A stretch of DNA of 51,558 nucleotides from NORP181 sp047623555. Lineage in GTDB: Bacteria > Pseudomonadota > Alphaproteobacteria > Rhodobacterales > Rhodobacteraceae. Below are positions 24,694-33,598 of this stretch, in pieces (position 1 is the first letter of the stretch; every line of letters starts with the position of its first letter). Below the pieces are notes generated by a model. It was given only the letters and a program-made list of their open reading frames with translations. It did no database searches and was not told where the DNA came from. The stretch is taken from contig JBLHMP010000017.1 of the NCBI GenBank assembly GCA_047623555.1, forward strand, positions 1-51,558, in the 5' to 3' direction. The position numbers and the translations under genes are program-made.

Positions 24694-26637
24694 CTAGGCG
24701 TCATCCTCCTCAAGCCGGATCAACGCCGCCCCGGCCTCAACCTGATCGCCCGCCGCCACCAAAACCTCGGCCACTACGCCATCGCGCGCCGCCAACAACG
24801 CGTGTTCCATCTTCATCGCCTCAAGCACCGCCAAACGATCGCCCTTAGCCACCGCCTGCCTGGCTTCGGCAAATACCGCCTTAACCAACCCCGGCATTGG
24901 CGCTTCGATCAAATTGCCATCACCCTGAGCGCCGCTGTCACGATCAAGCGGATCAACCACATGAAAGCGATAGCCATTGCCCCAAAACACCGTCACCTCA
25001 TCGCCAGATCGTGCCACGCGGGCCTTTACCTTGGTGGCATCCACCCACCAAATACCGCCGCGCCGTTCGACCCGGTGGCTCACATCGCCCAACGATACCT
25101 CAAACGCATCCGGCCCCAACACCGACACCCGCGCCGCGATCTCTTCATCCTGATGCACCAGCGCCACATTGACGATTTGTGCGTCCCACAGGGTAAAGCC
25201 CCCCGACTCGCCTGCACCATCCTGCAAGCCCAACGCCGTCAAAGCCGCTATAGAGCGTGCCTTGGTGCAGGCAACAGGCGCCGGAGTCAGCGTATCAATT
25301 TCGCGCCCAATCAGCCCTGTATCCATAGTTCCGGCGACAAAATCTGGTTGCGCCGATAGCGCGCTTAGAAACGAAACATTAGTGACCAAGCCGCCAACAT
25401 CGGTCCAGCGCAACGCCCGCTCCAGCTGGTTCAACGCCGCACCTCGGGTGCTGCCATGCACAGTAAGCTTGGCAATCATCGGGTCATACCAAGGGCTTAT
25501 CGTGTCGCCTTCACGTACCCCGGTATCAATCCGCGCATCATTTGGGAATTGCAGATGGGTCAACGTGCCTGTCGCAGGCAGGAACCCTTTGGGCACATCC
25601 TCGGCATATATCCGCGCCTCAAAGGCATGACCGGTGATCGACAGATCACTTTGCACCATTGGCAACGGCTCACCCGAGGCAACGCGCAATTGCCATTCCA
25701 CCAGATCAACGCCGGTAATCGCTTCGGTCACCGGATGCTCGACCTGCAAACGCGTGTTCATCTCCATGAACCAAAACTTATCAGGGTGCAGACCAGCCGA
25801 TCCATCAACGATAAATTCAACCGTCCCAGCACCGCAATACCCAATCGACTCGGCGGCTAGCACCCCCGCCTGCCCCATAGCTTCGCGCATCACTTCGGTC
25901 ATGCCGGGGGCCGGAGCCTCCTCGATCACCTTTTGATGGCGCCGCTGCAACGAACAATCGCGTTCAAACAAATGCACCGCGTTGGTGCCATCGCCAAACA
26001 CCTGAATTTCAATGTGGCGCGGCGTGTTGACGAACTTTTCGACCAGCACCACGTCATTGCCAAAGGCATTGCGCGCCTCGCTTTGCGCGCTCTCCAACGC
26101 TTCGGCAAAGCCATCAGCGGATTCAACCAACCGCATACCTTTGCCGCCGCCGCCCGCAACCGCCTTGATCAACACCGGATAGCCAATTTTGCCAGCCTGC
26201 TTGGCCAGATACGCAGCATCCTGATTGTTGCCATGATAGCCCGGAACCACCGGAACCCCGGCTTTTTTCATCAAGACTTTCGCGGCGTCTTTCAGCCCCA
26301 TTGCCCGGATCGCAGCCGCAGACGGGCCGATAAACACCAACCCCGCCGCCACAACCGCATCAACAAAATCCGGGTTCTCAGACAGAAACCCGTATCCCGG
26401 ATGGATCGCCTGCGCGCCGGTATCCAGCGCCGCCTGAATAATCACATCGCCGCGCAAATAGCTGTCCGCCGGGGCCGATGCGCCAATATGCACCGCCACA
26501 TCCGCCATCGCCACATGGCGCGCGCCCGCATCCGCATCGGAATAAACCGAGACACAGCGCACGCCCATGCGTCGCGCCGTATCCATTACCCGGCAGGCAA
26601 TTTCGCCCCGGTTCGCAATCAGGATTGTGTTAAACAT
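24694..26637 (-). CDS. mccA: 3-Methylcrotonyl-CoA carboxylase, biotin-carrying alpha subunit
   Basis: A biotin-dependent carboxylase subunit of 647 residues. The N-terminal biotin carboxylase domain shows GGGGKGMRLV, FMEMNTRLQVEHPVTE and RIYAEDVPKGFLP. A BT-like middle region follows, then a C-terminal biotinyl domain with EAMKMEH, whose Lys609 is the biotinylation site. With the beta subunit it carboxylates 3-methylcrotonyl-CoA. The start overlaps the preceding flavoprotein gene by 8 bases. Synonym liuD. Confidence 0.95.
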   Translation of the reverse strand: MFNTILIANRGEIACRVMDTARRMGVRCVSVYSDADAGARHVAMADVAVHIGASAPADSYLRGDVIIQAALDTGAQAIHPGYGFLSENPDFVDAVVAAGLVFIGPSAAAIRAMGLKDAAKVLMKKAGVPVVPGYHGNNQDAAYLAKQAGKIGYPVLIKAVAGGGGKGMRLVESADGFAEALESAQSEARNAFGNDVVLVEKFVNTPRHIEIQVFGDGTNAVHLFERDCSLQRRHQKVIEEAPAPGMTEVMREAMGQAGVLAAESIGYCGAGTVEFIVDGSAGLHPDKFWFMEMNTRLQVEHPVTEAITGVDLVEWQLRVASGEPLPMVQSDLSITGHAFEARIYAEDVPKGFLPATGTLTHLQFPNDARIDTGVREGDTISPWYDPMIAKLTVHGSTRGAALNQLERALRWTDVGGLVTNVSFLSALSAQPDFVAGTMDTGLIGREIDTLTPAPVACTKARSIAALTALGLQDGAGESGGFTLWDAQIVNVALVHQDEEIAARVSVLGPDAFEVSLGDVSHRVERRGGIWWVDATKVKARVARSGDEVTVFWGNGYRFHVVDPLDRDSGAQGDGNLIEAPMPGLVKAVFAEARQAVAKGDRLAVLEAMKMEHALLAARDGVVAEVLVAAGDQVEAGAALIRLEEDDA

Positions 26638-27592
26638 TTCGTCCCACCTGTTTGTCTAAAATAGCCGTCGCCCCGGCCACCATATTATTCAAAATATCCG
26701 CCGCTGCCTGTTGCTTGTGGATCATACCCGCCGCTTCGCCGACAAAGATCGAGGCCACATTCATGTCGCCCCGAGCCGTCGCGTCCGCCCACGCCGTTTT
26801 CAGGGACGGATCGACGCGCAGTGCGGCCTCGTCCTCATGCCAACGCCGAATAAAGTCGTTGGCCAGAATGCGCCCCGAATACCGTGTTTTCCAATCCTTG
26901 GACCGTAAAATATCCGGCACAGACGTGCGCATTGTTGCATCCCCGTCCGCCGCAAAAATCGCGGTCTGCGCATTGGCATGCAGCAACACCTCGTCGCTGG
27001 CCAAAAACGCCGACCCCACCGAAACACCATCCGCTCCCAGCATCAAAGCCGCTGCCAGCCCACGCCCATCGGCGATGCCGCCTGCTGCCAACAACAACAC
27101 GTCCGGCGCCTCAACCGCCAGCATATCGGCAATTTCCGGCACCAGCGTCATGGTAGAGCGCCGTGCAATATGCCCCCCCGCTTCGCTGCCCTGCGCAACA
27201 ATGATTGCGGCACTTGCGACAACCGCACGACGCGCATCTTTCAGCGTTTGCACCTGACAGATCAGCGGCACCTCTGCGGCATGGATCGCCGCGGAAAACG
27301 GCAACGGATCACCAAACGACAACAAAATCGCCAACGGTTTGCGCGCCAGAACCGACGCCAACAGATCATCGCTCAGACACCAGGTAATGAGCCCGCACCC
27401 AACCGGCGTATCCCCCGCCTGCGCAAATTCCTGATCAATCCAATCTGCGTCGCAATATCCGCCGCCAATCAAACCCAGCCCCCCGGCACGGGTGATTTCA
27501 GCGGCCAATCGACCCCCGCCAACCACGGCCATCGGAGCAAGGACAACAGGGTGTTTCAGATTAAGGTTTTCGGTCAACCGTGTCTTGATCAT
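26630..27592 (-). CDS. Nitronate monooxygenase-like FMN protein inside the mcc genes
   Basis: A 320-residue TIM-barrel flavoprotein of the NMO / 2-nitropropane dioxygenase family. MAVVGGGRLAAEITRAGGLGLIGGG near residues 22-46 is the typical start. VAQGSEAGGHIARRSTM (about 150-166) carries the catalytic-His region, and LAAGGIADGRGLAAALMLGADGVSVGSAFLA binds the FMN phosphate. It lies between mccB and mccA, 9 bases after the former and overlapping the latter by 8. Co-translation with the carboxylase suggests a role in leucine or branched acyl-CoA metabolism, perhaps as a flavin-dependent oxidase or reductase. That is inference. Confidence 0.85.
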   Translation of the reverse strand: MIKTRLTENLNLKHPVVLAPMAVVGGGRLAAEITRAGGLGLIGGGYCDADWIDQEFAQAGDTPVGCGLITWCLSDDLLASVLARKPLAILLSFGDPLPFSAAIHAAEVPLICQVQTLKDARRAVVASAAIIVAQGSEAGGHIARRSTMTLVPEIADMLAVEAPDVLLLAAGGIADGRGLAAALMLGADGVSVGSAFLASDEVLLHANAQTAIFAADGDATMRTSVPDILRSKDWKTRYSGRILANDFIRRWHEDEAALRVDPSLKTAWADATARGDMNVASIFVGEAAGMIHKQQAAADILNNMVAGATAILDKQVGRNV

Positions 27593-27601
27593 CGCAACCT
27601 C

Positions 27602-29206
27602 CTACATCCGGAACACGCCAAACTGCGTATCCTCAATTGGGGCATTCAACGCCGCCCGCAGGCTAAGCGATAACACATCGCGCGATTTGCGCGGGTCAAT
27701 CACCCCGTCATCCCAAAGCCGCGCGCTGGCATAGAGCGGATGCGACTGTTCCTCAAACATATCCAACGTTGGCTGTTTAAACGCGGCTTCCTCGGCCTCG
27801 GACCACGTGCCACCATTACGCTCAATCCCGGCGCGTTTAACAGTGGCGAGAACGCCCGCCGCCTGTGCGCCGCCCATGACGCTAATGCGCGAATTCGGCC
27901 AGGACCACAGGAACCGTGGCTGATAGGCCCGTCCCGACATGCCATAGTTTCCAGCCCCAAATGAGCCGCCGACAATCATGGTAATTTTCGGCACAGACGT
28001 GGTTGCCACAGCCGTGACCATCTTGGCACCATGCCGCGCAATACCTTCGTTTTCGTATTTCTTGCCAACCATAAACCCGGTGATATTTTGCAGAAAAACC
28101 AGCGGAATTTTGCGCTGACTGCACAGTTCAACAAAATGCGCGCCCTTTTGGGCGGATTCCGAAAACAGCACGCCATTGTTGGCGATAATCCCGACGGGGC
28201 AGCCTTTGACATGGGCAAATCCAGTCACCAAAGTCTCGCCATAGCGGGCTTTGAATTCATCAAAACGACTGCCATCAACCAGCCGGGCAATGACTTCGCG
28301 AATGTCATAAGGCGTGCGCAGATCTGACGGAACCACACCAAGGATTTCCTCGGGGTCATAGGCGGGTTCTTCTGGTGTTGCCCAGTTCGACAGCAACGGT
28401 TTGTCGCGATTAAGCGACGCCACAGCACGCCGCGCGAGGGCCAAGGCGTGCGTGTCATCCTCGGCCAGATAATCCGCCACCCCGGACAGGCGGGTGTGTA
28501 CATCACCACCGCCAAGCTCCTCAGCGCTGACAACTTCGCCGGTTGCGGCCTTGACCAAGGGCGGCCCGGCCAGAAAAATCGTCGCCTGTTCGCGCACAAT
28601 GATCGTCACATCCGACATGGCCGGCACATAGGCGCCCCCCGCCGTGCACGACCCCATGACGACGGCGATCTGTGGAATACCCTTGGCGCTCATCTGTGCC
28701 TGATTATAGAAAATCCGGCCAAAGTGGTCACGATCCGCAAACACATCATCCTGATTGGGCAGGTTCGCACCGCCAGAATCTACCAGATAGACACAAGGCA
28801 GCCGACATTCCTGCGCAATCTCTTGCGCGCGCAGGTGTTTCTTAACGGTCATCGGGTAATATGTGCCGCCCTTAACGGTGGCATCATTGCAGACCACCAT
28901 GACCTGCTGGCCATGTATCAGACCGATCCCGGCAATCACGCCCGCGCCCGGTGCGGCGCCATCATACATGTTGTGCGCGGCAGTTGCGCCAACCTCAAGA
29001 AACGGGCTGCCGGGATCAAGCAGGTTTGACACCCGCTCGCGTGGCAACATCTTGCCGCGCGAAAGATGCCGTGCGCGCGACCGTTCGCCGCCACCCAAAG
29101 TGGCAGCCGTAGCGGCCTCTCGGATCACCTCTAGCGCCTCAAGATGCGCGGTGCGGTTGGCGCGGAACCCTTCGGACGATGGCAGGGCCTGGGATTTAAG
29201 TTTCAT
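27602..29206 (-). CDS. mccB: 3-Methylcrotonyl-CoA carboxylase, carboxyltransferase beta subunit
   Basis: The carboxyltransferase subunit of 534 residues that transfers CO2 from carboxybiotin to 3-methylcrotonyl-CoA. Two crotonase-like domains are present: GSCTAGGAYVPAMSDVTII near residue 170 and GGSFGAGNYGMSGRAY near 410 form the oxyanion/CoA sites. The ATG at 29206 has AAGG 8 bases upstream, so I prefer it to a start at 29239 that would read into the preceding damaged gene. Synonym liuB. Confidence 0.95.
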   Translation of the reverse strand: MKLKSQALPSSEGFRANRTAHLEALEVIREAATAATLGGGERSRARHLSRGKMLPRERVSNLLDPGSPFLEVGATAAHNMYDGAAPGAGVIAGIGLIHGQQVMVVCNDATVKGGTYYPMTVKKHLRAQEIAQECRLPCVYLVDSGGANLPNQDDVFADRDHFGRIFYNQAQMSAKGIPQIAVVMGSCTAGGAYVPAMSDVTIIVREQATIFLAGPPLVKAATGEVVSAEELGGGDVHTRLSGVADYLAEDDTHALALARRAVASLNRDKPLLSNWATPEEPAYDPEEILGVVPSDLRTPYDIREVIARLVDGSRFDEFKARYGETLVTGFAHVKGCPVGIIANNGVLFSESAQKGAHFVELCSQRKIPLVFLQNITGFMVGKKYENEGIARHGAKMVTAVATTSVPKITMIVGGSFGAGNYGMSGRAYQPRFLWSWPNSRISVMGGAQAAGVLATVKRAGIERNGGTWSEAEEAAFKQPTLDMFEEQSHPLYASARLWDDGVIDPRKSRDVLSLSLRAALNAPIEDTQFGVFRM

Positions 29207-29216
29207 GGCATTGACC

Positions 29217-29722
29217 TTAGATAATTTTGAAGCACCCAAAAACTAGCGCTCCTAAGCTGGCGATTCCTGCGAAATGTGGAACCCAAAACGTCAACCAAAT
29301 TGAGCGTCGATAAGGAGGTCCCTTTTCTCTATCGAGCAGAATTTCAGCTTTGCTTTGATATTCTTCACCAAGATGGGCATAATCAATTTCCTTCGCTCTT
29401 CTATCGCGTTCCTCGATGCTGGAAAACTAAGTAGAAGCCAGTTAAGATGAGCAAAATACCCGCAAACCACAGCAAGACAGAGCCCAACAACAAATGCCGA
29501 AGCGGCAGTGAAAACGTTATTTTTCAGCTCATCAGGGAGGATAGAAGATATTGCGGGGAGAACAACCAGCGCTCCTCCATTCAGATAGAGCAAATTTCGG
29601 ACCAGCATTGTTCCGTACTCAAAAGCACCTTTACTTGAACTCTCGATCTCAGCCCGAAAAAATTCGGCATTTCGGGAAAGCTCCCTATTGTATGCTGGCC
29701 AGTCGGGTTCTTTTTTTGTCAC
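29217..29722 (-). pseudogene. Frameshifted three-helix membrane protein, low GC, within the liu operon
   Basis: A GTG start at 29722 overlaps the ivd stop (GTGA). The frame encodes two transmembrane segments (LVRNLLYLNGGALVVLPAIS; AFVVGLCLAVVCGYFAHLNW) and then runs to a stop at 29291 with a nonsensical tail. One added T in the TTTT run at about 29423-29426 instead gives a coherent C-terminus: SSIEERDRRAKEIDYAHLG, then a third helix (LTFWVPHFAGIASLGALVFG), ending at 29217, 11 bases before mccB. I counted GC by hand as about 46% over 29281-29700, against about 60% or more in nearby genes. It is either a pseudogene or a one-base sequencing slip. No family is recognised. Confidence 0.65.
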
Positions 29723-30882
29723 CCCATCGACCCCATCAGTTCGCGCCCAATCAGCATCCGACGAATTTCACTGGTGCCGGCGCCAATCTCCATCAGCTTG
29801 GCATCACGGAATATCCGCCCAACCGGGTTGTCCGACAAATAGCCAGCCCCGCCCATCGCCTGCACCGCTTGATGCGCCTGTACCATCGCCTGCTCGGAGG
29901 CATACAAACAACAGGCCGCCGCATCCTGACGCGTGACATCACCGCGATCACAGGCCTTGGCGACCTCATAAACATAGGCACGCGCCGAATTCATCGCCGT
30001 GTACATGTCGGCGATTTTACCCTGCATCAACTGGAACGACCCAATCGGTTTGCCGAACTGTTTGCGCTCGGCCATATAGGGCATGATTTCGTCCATACAC
30101 GACGCCATGATCCCGGTGCCAATCCCGGCGAGCACAACGCGTTCGTAATCCAACCCGGCCATCAGAACCGCAACACCGCGCCCCTCTTCGCCAAGCACGT
30201 TTTCAAACGGCACTTCGACGTCATCAAAAATCAGCTCGGCGGTGTTTGACCCACGCATCCCCAGCTTGTCAAAATGCGGTGATGTTGAGAACCCTTTGAA
30301 CTGTTTCTCGATCAGAAACGCGGTGATACCGCGGCTACCCGCGTCCGGATCAGTCTTGGCATAGACCACCAAAGTATCCGCATCCGGCCCATTGGTGATC
30401 CAGTATTTGTTGCCATTCAACCGGTAGTGATCATTGCGCTTTTCCGCCCGCAGGGACATCGACACCACGTCAGATCCGGCCCCGGCCTCAGACATGGCAA
30501 GTGCGCCCACATGTTGCCCCGACACCAGCCCCGGCAGGTATTTCGCCTTTTGCTCCGGCGTGCCGTTCAGCTTGATCTGATTCACGCACAGGTTGGAATG
30601 CGCCCCGTATGACAGCGACACAGAGGCGCTGGCCCGCGCAATTTCCTCAACTGCAATGGTATGCGCCAGATACGACATCCCAGCACCGCCAAATTCCTCA
30701 GGCACGGTAACACCCAGCAATCCGAGATCGCCCATTTCCACCCATAACTCGGACGGAAATTCGTTGCTTTTGTCGATATCTACCGCCATCGGACGCACTC
30801 GATCCTGTGCCCAGCGGTGCACCATATCGCGCAGCGCATTGACGTCTTCTCCCAGATCGAACTGCATAGTGGCGTTGAACAT
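29719..30882 (-). CDS. ivd: Isovaleryl-CoA dehydrogenase
   Basis: A 387-residue acyl-CoA dehydrogenase that oxidises isovaleryl-CoA to 3-methylcrotonyl-CoA and passes electrons through ETF to the quinone pool. FAD/substrate motifs are ALAMSEAGAGSDV near residues 127-139 and YWITNGPDADT near 160-170. The glutamate in GLDYERVVLAG (Glu247) is at the position that is catalytic in isovaleryl-CoA dehydrogenases rather than in medium-chain enzymes. The C-terminus has IGAGTSEIRRMLIGREL. It is the first gene of the liu run, behind a promoter and an operator. Synonym liuA. Confidence 0.94.
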   Translation of the reverse strand: MFNATMQFDLGEDVNALRDMVHRWAQDRVRPMAVDIDKSNEFPSELWVEMGDLGLLGVTVPEEFGGAGMSYLAHTIAVEEIARASASVSLSYGAHSNLCVNQIKLNGTPEQKAKYLPGLVSGQHVGALAMSEAGAGSDVVSMSLRAEKRNDHYRLNGNKYWITNGPDADTLVVYAKTDPDAGSRGITAFLIEKQFKGFSTSPHFDKLGMRGSNTAELIFDDVEVPFENVLGEEGRGVAVLMAGLDYERVVLAGIGTGIMASCMDEIMPYMAERKQFGKPIGSFQLMQGKIADMYTAMNSARAYVYEVAKACDRGDVTRQDAAACCLYASEQAMVQAHQAVQAMGGAGYLSDNPVGRIFRDAKLMEIGAGTSEIRRMLIGRELMGSMG

Positions 30883-30901
30883 GACCGTCCCTTTCCATTA
30901 A

Positions 30902-30915
30902 TGAACAAGCGTTCA
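30902..30915 (-). promoter_or_regulatory. TGAAC-GCTT-GTTCA operator before ivd
   Basis: A perfect 5-bp inverted repeat with a 4-base spacer lies immediately downstream of the ivd -10 element and about 20 bases before the start codon. The GAAC-N4-GTTC pattern is common for TetR-family regulators of acyl-CoA and fatty-acid degradation. A repressor binding here would block the liu promoter. No regulator gene is adjacent in this window. Confidence 0.55.
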
Positions 30916-30920
30916 ATAAA

Positions 30921-30949
30921 CTCATAACAGCCACCTGCGATTCCGTCAA
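30921..30949 (-). promoter_or_regulatory. Sigma-70-type promoter of the liu operon
   Basis: TTGACG (30944-30949) and TATGAG (30921-30926) are separated by exactly 17 bases, facing ivd. The -35 matches five of six consensus positions and the -10 four of six. The predicted start of transcription falls within the inverted repeat at 30902-30915. Confidence 0.6.
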
Positions 30950-30996
30950 TCCTGTGGCAAAACAGCAGCGACCAGACGCCAAACAAAACATGTAAT

Positions 30997-31010
30997 GCGC
31001 GCTTGCGCGC
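30997..31010 (-). terminator. GCGCGC-AA-GCGCGC stem after the DegT-type gene
   Basis: A self-complementary GCGCGCAAGCGCGC lies 10 bases beyond the stop codon and is followed on the transcribed strand by ATTACATGTTTTGTTT. It is a plausible intrinsic terminator that insulates the liu promoter from upstream reading. Confidence 0.5.
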
Positions 31011-31019
31011 TCCTTTGGA

Positions 31020-32210
31020 TCAAGACTGGCTCTGAAAAACCGCGCTAACCTCGGCACGAATAATGCGCGCAATCAACGCGCAATCCTCAACCGAAAACGT
31101 CAAAGGCACCCGCATATCAACGATCCCCGCCAACACCCGATCACTTTCAGGCATCACCGGTGCGTCTGCATAACGCCAACTGCGATAGGTCGAGGTAAAC
31201 CCAACCGGCTCATCGCCGCCAAACCATTTCAGCTCAACGCCGCGCGCGCCGCAGCGTGTTATCACCTCGCGCACTTTGTCAGCAGACCAATCCAGCAACA
31301 GCATCTGTATCGACGACCCTACATAGTCCTCAACCCGGTCAATCACGGCCAGCCCCGGCGTGTCGCGCAACCCGGCCTCAATCACCTGATAGCGTTCATT
31401 CCACCGCGCCACCTGCGCCTGCAACCCTCGCAGTTGTGGCCGTAAAATCGCCGCGCGCAGGTTGTCCATCCGTCCGGAAATATTCGGCGTATCGTATTTG
31501 ATCCGCTCAAACACTTCGGGCCCCGGCGCTGCCAAATGCCGATCGTACAACATATATGACCCCGACAGCATCACCGCCTTTGCGGCCAGTTCCTCGTCAT
31601 CGGTGATCAAAAGACCACCCTCACCGGCATTCATATGCTTATAGGTCTGGCACGAATACGCCGCCATCGCCCCATGCCGTCCCGACGCAACCCCGTTCCA
31701 ACCGCCGCCCATGGTATGGGCGCAATCCTCGATCACAATCACACTCGCCGCATCACAGATCGCCATCAGCGCATCCATATCACAGATATGCCCACGCATA
31801 TGGCTCAGCAGCAGCACATCGGCCTGCCCGACTTTACCCGCCAGATCATCCAGATCAATGGTCAGCGCCTCGGTCACACCCACAAACACAACGCGCGCGC
31901 CCAGTGACGCAATCGCCCCCGGCACCGGTGCCAGCGTGAACGCATTGGACAGCACCACATCACCCGGTTTCACCCCAACCGCACGCAGGGCCGTCGCCAT
32001 GGCATAACCACCCGACGCCACCGCCAGACAGAACCGCGCACCACTAAAGGCGGCGAATTCCTGCTCTAACAACGCGGTTTCAGCAACCTCGCCCTCGGCG
32101 ACGTTATAGCGGTGCAACCGCCCATGCCGGAGCACACGCATTGCCGCCTCGATCCCCTCATCTGGGATCGGTTCCTGTTGGGTGAAATTGCCAGTAAATA
32201 TCTCTGTCAT
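31020..32210 (-). CDS. DegT/DnrJ/EryC1/StrS-family PLP aminotransferase
   Basis: A 396-residue fold-type I PLP enzyme of the sugar-aminotransferase family. Lys191 in SCQTYKHMNAGEGG is the expected Schiff-base lysine. EDCAH at 161-165 provides the cofactor-ring Asp, and VASGGYAMATAL near 64-75 the phosphate-binding region. These enzymes usually aminate keto-sugar nucleotides for surface polysaccharides, but no other sugar genes are nearby, so the substrate is open. It is divergent from the MmgE/PrpD gene, sharing an 83-base promoter gap without obvious motifs. Confidence 0.87.
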   Translation of the reverse strand: MTEIFTGNFTQQEPIPDEGIEAAMRVLRHGRLHRYNVAEGEVAETALLEQEFAAFSGARFCLAVASGGYAMATALRAVGVKPGDVVLSNAFTLAPVPGAIASLGARVVFVGVTEALTIDLDDLAGKVGQADVLLLSHMRGHICDMDALMAICDAASVIVIEDCAHTMGGGWNGVASGRHGAMAAYSCQTYKHMNAGEGGLLITDDEELAAKAVMLSGSYMLYDRHLAAPGPEVFERIKYDTPNISGRMDNLRAAILRPQLRGLQAQVARWNERYQVIEAGLRDTPGLAVIDRVEDYVGSSIQMLLLDWSADKVREVITRCGARGVELKWFGGDEPVGFTSTYRSWRYADAPVMPESDRVLAGIVDMRVPLTFSVEDCALIARIIRAEVSAVFQSQS

Positions 32211-32293
32211 AAGTCGTTTGTGGGCTGCGATCCTGGCATGGTCAAGGTCGCAAACAGAATAGAATCACCTGCTCCACCACTTACCTTACCCGT

Positions 32294-33598
32294 ATGAAAC
32301 CACTTGATATGATTCACGGCCTGACATGGTCGGACCTGCCGCATGATGTGAAACGCCGCACCGAAATGTGCCTGCTAGACGTGATCGGCGTCGCCGCCGG
32401 TGGCCATGACATCAAACTAAGCCACATTATCCGCGATCACGCCGCCGAGACCTATGGCGGCACCGCGCCAATGCTGTTTGATGCGCGCACCGCCAGCCCC
32501 GCAGGCGTCGCCCTTGCCGCCGGCATGAGCATCGACGCGCTGGACGGGCATGACAGCTATTATCCGGCAAAGGGCCATATTGGCGTTTCGCTGTTTCCCA
32601 CCACGCTGACGCTGGCGCATCAGGTCCAGACCAACGGCCAGGAATTCATGACCACCATCGCAATGGGCTATGAATTTGGCGCGCGTGTCTCTGAGGCACA
32701 GCATGCCACCGTTGATGATTATCACACCTCGGGCAGCTGGGGGGCGGTGATGTGCGCCGCCGCCGCCGCGCGCCTGCTGCGACTGGATCATGACCAAACC
32801 CGCCATGCTTTGGGTATTGCCGAATATCACGGCCCCCGCAGCCAGATGATGCGCTGTATCGACTTTCCCACCATGGTCAAAGACGGCTCGGGTTGGGGCG
32901 CCATGACCGGCATTTCAGCGGCGCAGCTGGCCGCCAAGGGCTTTACCGGAGCGCCCGCCATCACGGTCGAAGACGCGCCGCAGTATTGGGGTGATATTGG
33001 CGAACGCTGGTTGATCATGAACCAGTGTTTCAAGGAATTTCCGGTCTGTCACTGGGCCTTGGCTCCGGTTCAGGGCGTGCTGGCGCTGACCCGAGCCCAT
33101 AACCTGAGCTCGGGTCAGGTGGATCACATCGAAGTCGAGACATTTCACAACTCGATTTGTCTGGCGACCAGCCGACCCACCAGCACCGAAGGGGCGCAAT
33201 ATTCCACGTCGTTCCCCTGTGCGGTGGCGTTGGTCCGAAACGGGATTACACCGCAGGATATCGCCGACGGGTCGCTGGACGATCCTGAAATCTTGCGGCT
33301 TTCGACCGGCCTGATCATGACCGAATCCAACTACGCCAATGAAAACTTCCCGGCCAAACGCTTTGCCAAGGTGGCGCTCATTCTAAAAGATGGCAGCCGT
33401 TTGCAAGGCGACTACCTTACGCCGCGCTGGGATTTCACCAACCCGCCAACGGATGCTGAACTGCGGGCCAAATACCACGCCCTGGCCGATCCGGTGCTTG
33501 GTGTGGCGCGGGCCACCGCCATTGAGGACGCGCTGGCCAACTTACCCGACACCGATTTGGCACCGCTCACCGATCTGCTGTTTCAGCCGATCAACTGA
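32294..33598 (+). CDS. MmgE/PrpD family protein
   Basis: A 434-residue protein of the 2-methylcitrate dehydratase / cis-aconitate decarboxylase superfamily. Segments include DVIGVAAGGHD near residue 29, AAGMSIDALDGHDSYY near 77 with the conserved Asp-His-Asp region, and RFAKVALILKDGSRLQGD near the C-terminus. No citrate synthase or methylisocitrate lyase is nearby, so propionate metabolism is not implied. The last 16 bases overlap the end of the convergent phosphatase gene. Confidence 0.85.
   Translation: MKPLDMIHGLTWSDLPHDVKRRTEMCLLDVIGVAAGGHDIKLSHIIRDHAAETYGGTAPMLFDARTASPAGVALAAGMSIDALDGHDSYYPAKGHIGVSLFPTTLTLAHQVQTNGQEFMTTIAMGYEFGARVSEAQHATVDDYHTSGSWGAVMCAAAAARLLRLDHDQTRHALGIAEYHGPRSQMMRCIDFPTMVKDGSGWGAMTGISAAQLAAKGFTGAPAITVEDAPQYWGDIGERWLIMNQCFKEFPVCHWALAPVQGVLALTRAHNLSSGQVDHIEVETFHNSICLATSRPTSTEGAQYSTSFPCAVALVRNGITPQDIADGSLDDPEILRLSTGLIMTESNYANENFPAKRFAKVALILKDGSRLQGDYLTPRWDFTNPPTDAELRAKYHALADPVLGVARATAIEDALANLPDTDLAPLTDLLFQPIN

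Noticed and set aside
29400..29430. Programmed ribosomal frameshift in the membrane gene at 29217-29722
   Set aside because: The site is a plain TTTT run with no slippery heptamer plus pseudoknot that I can see; mutation or sequencing slip is simpler. Kept only as a remote option.
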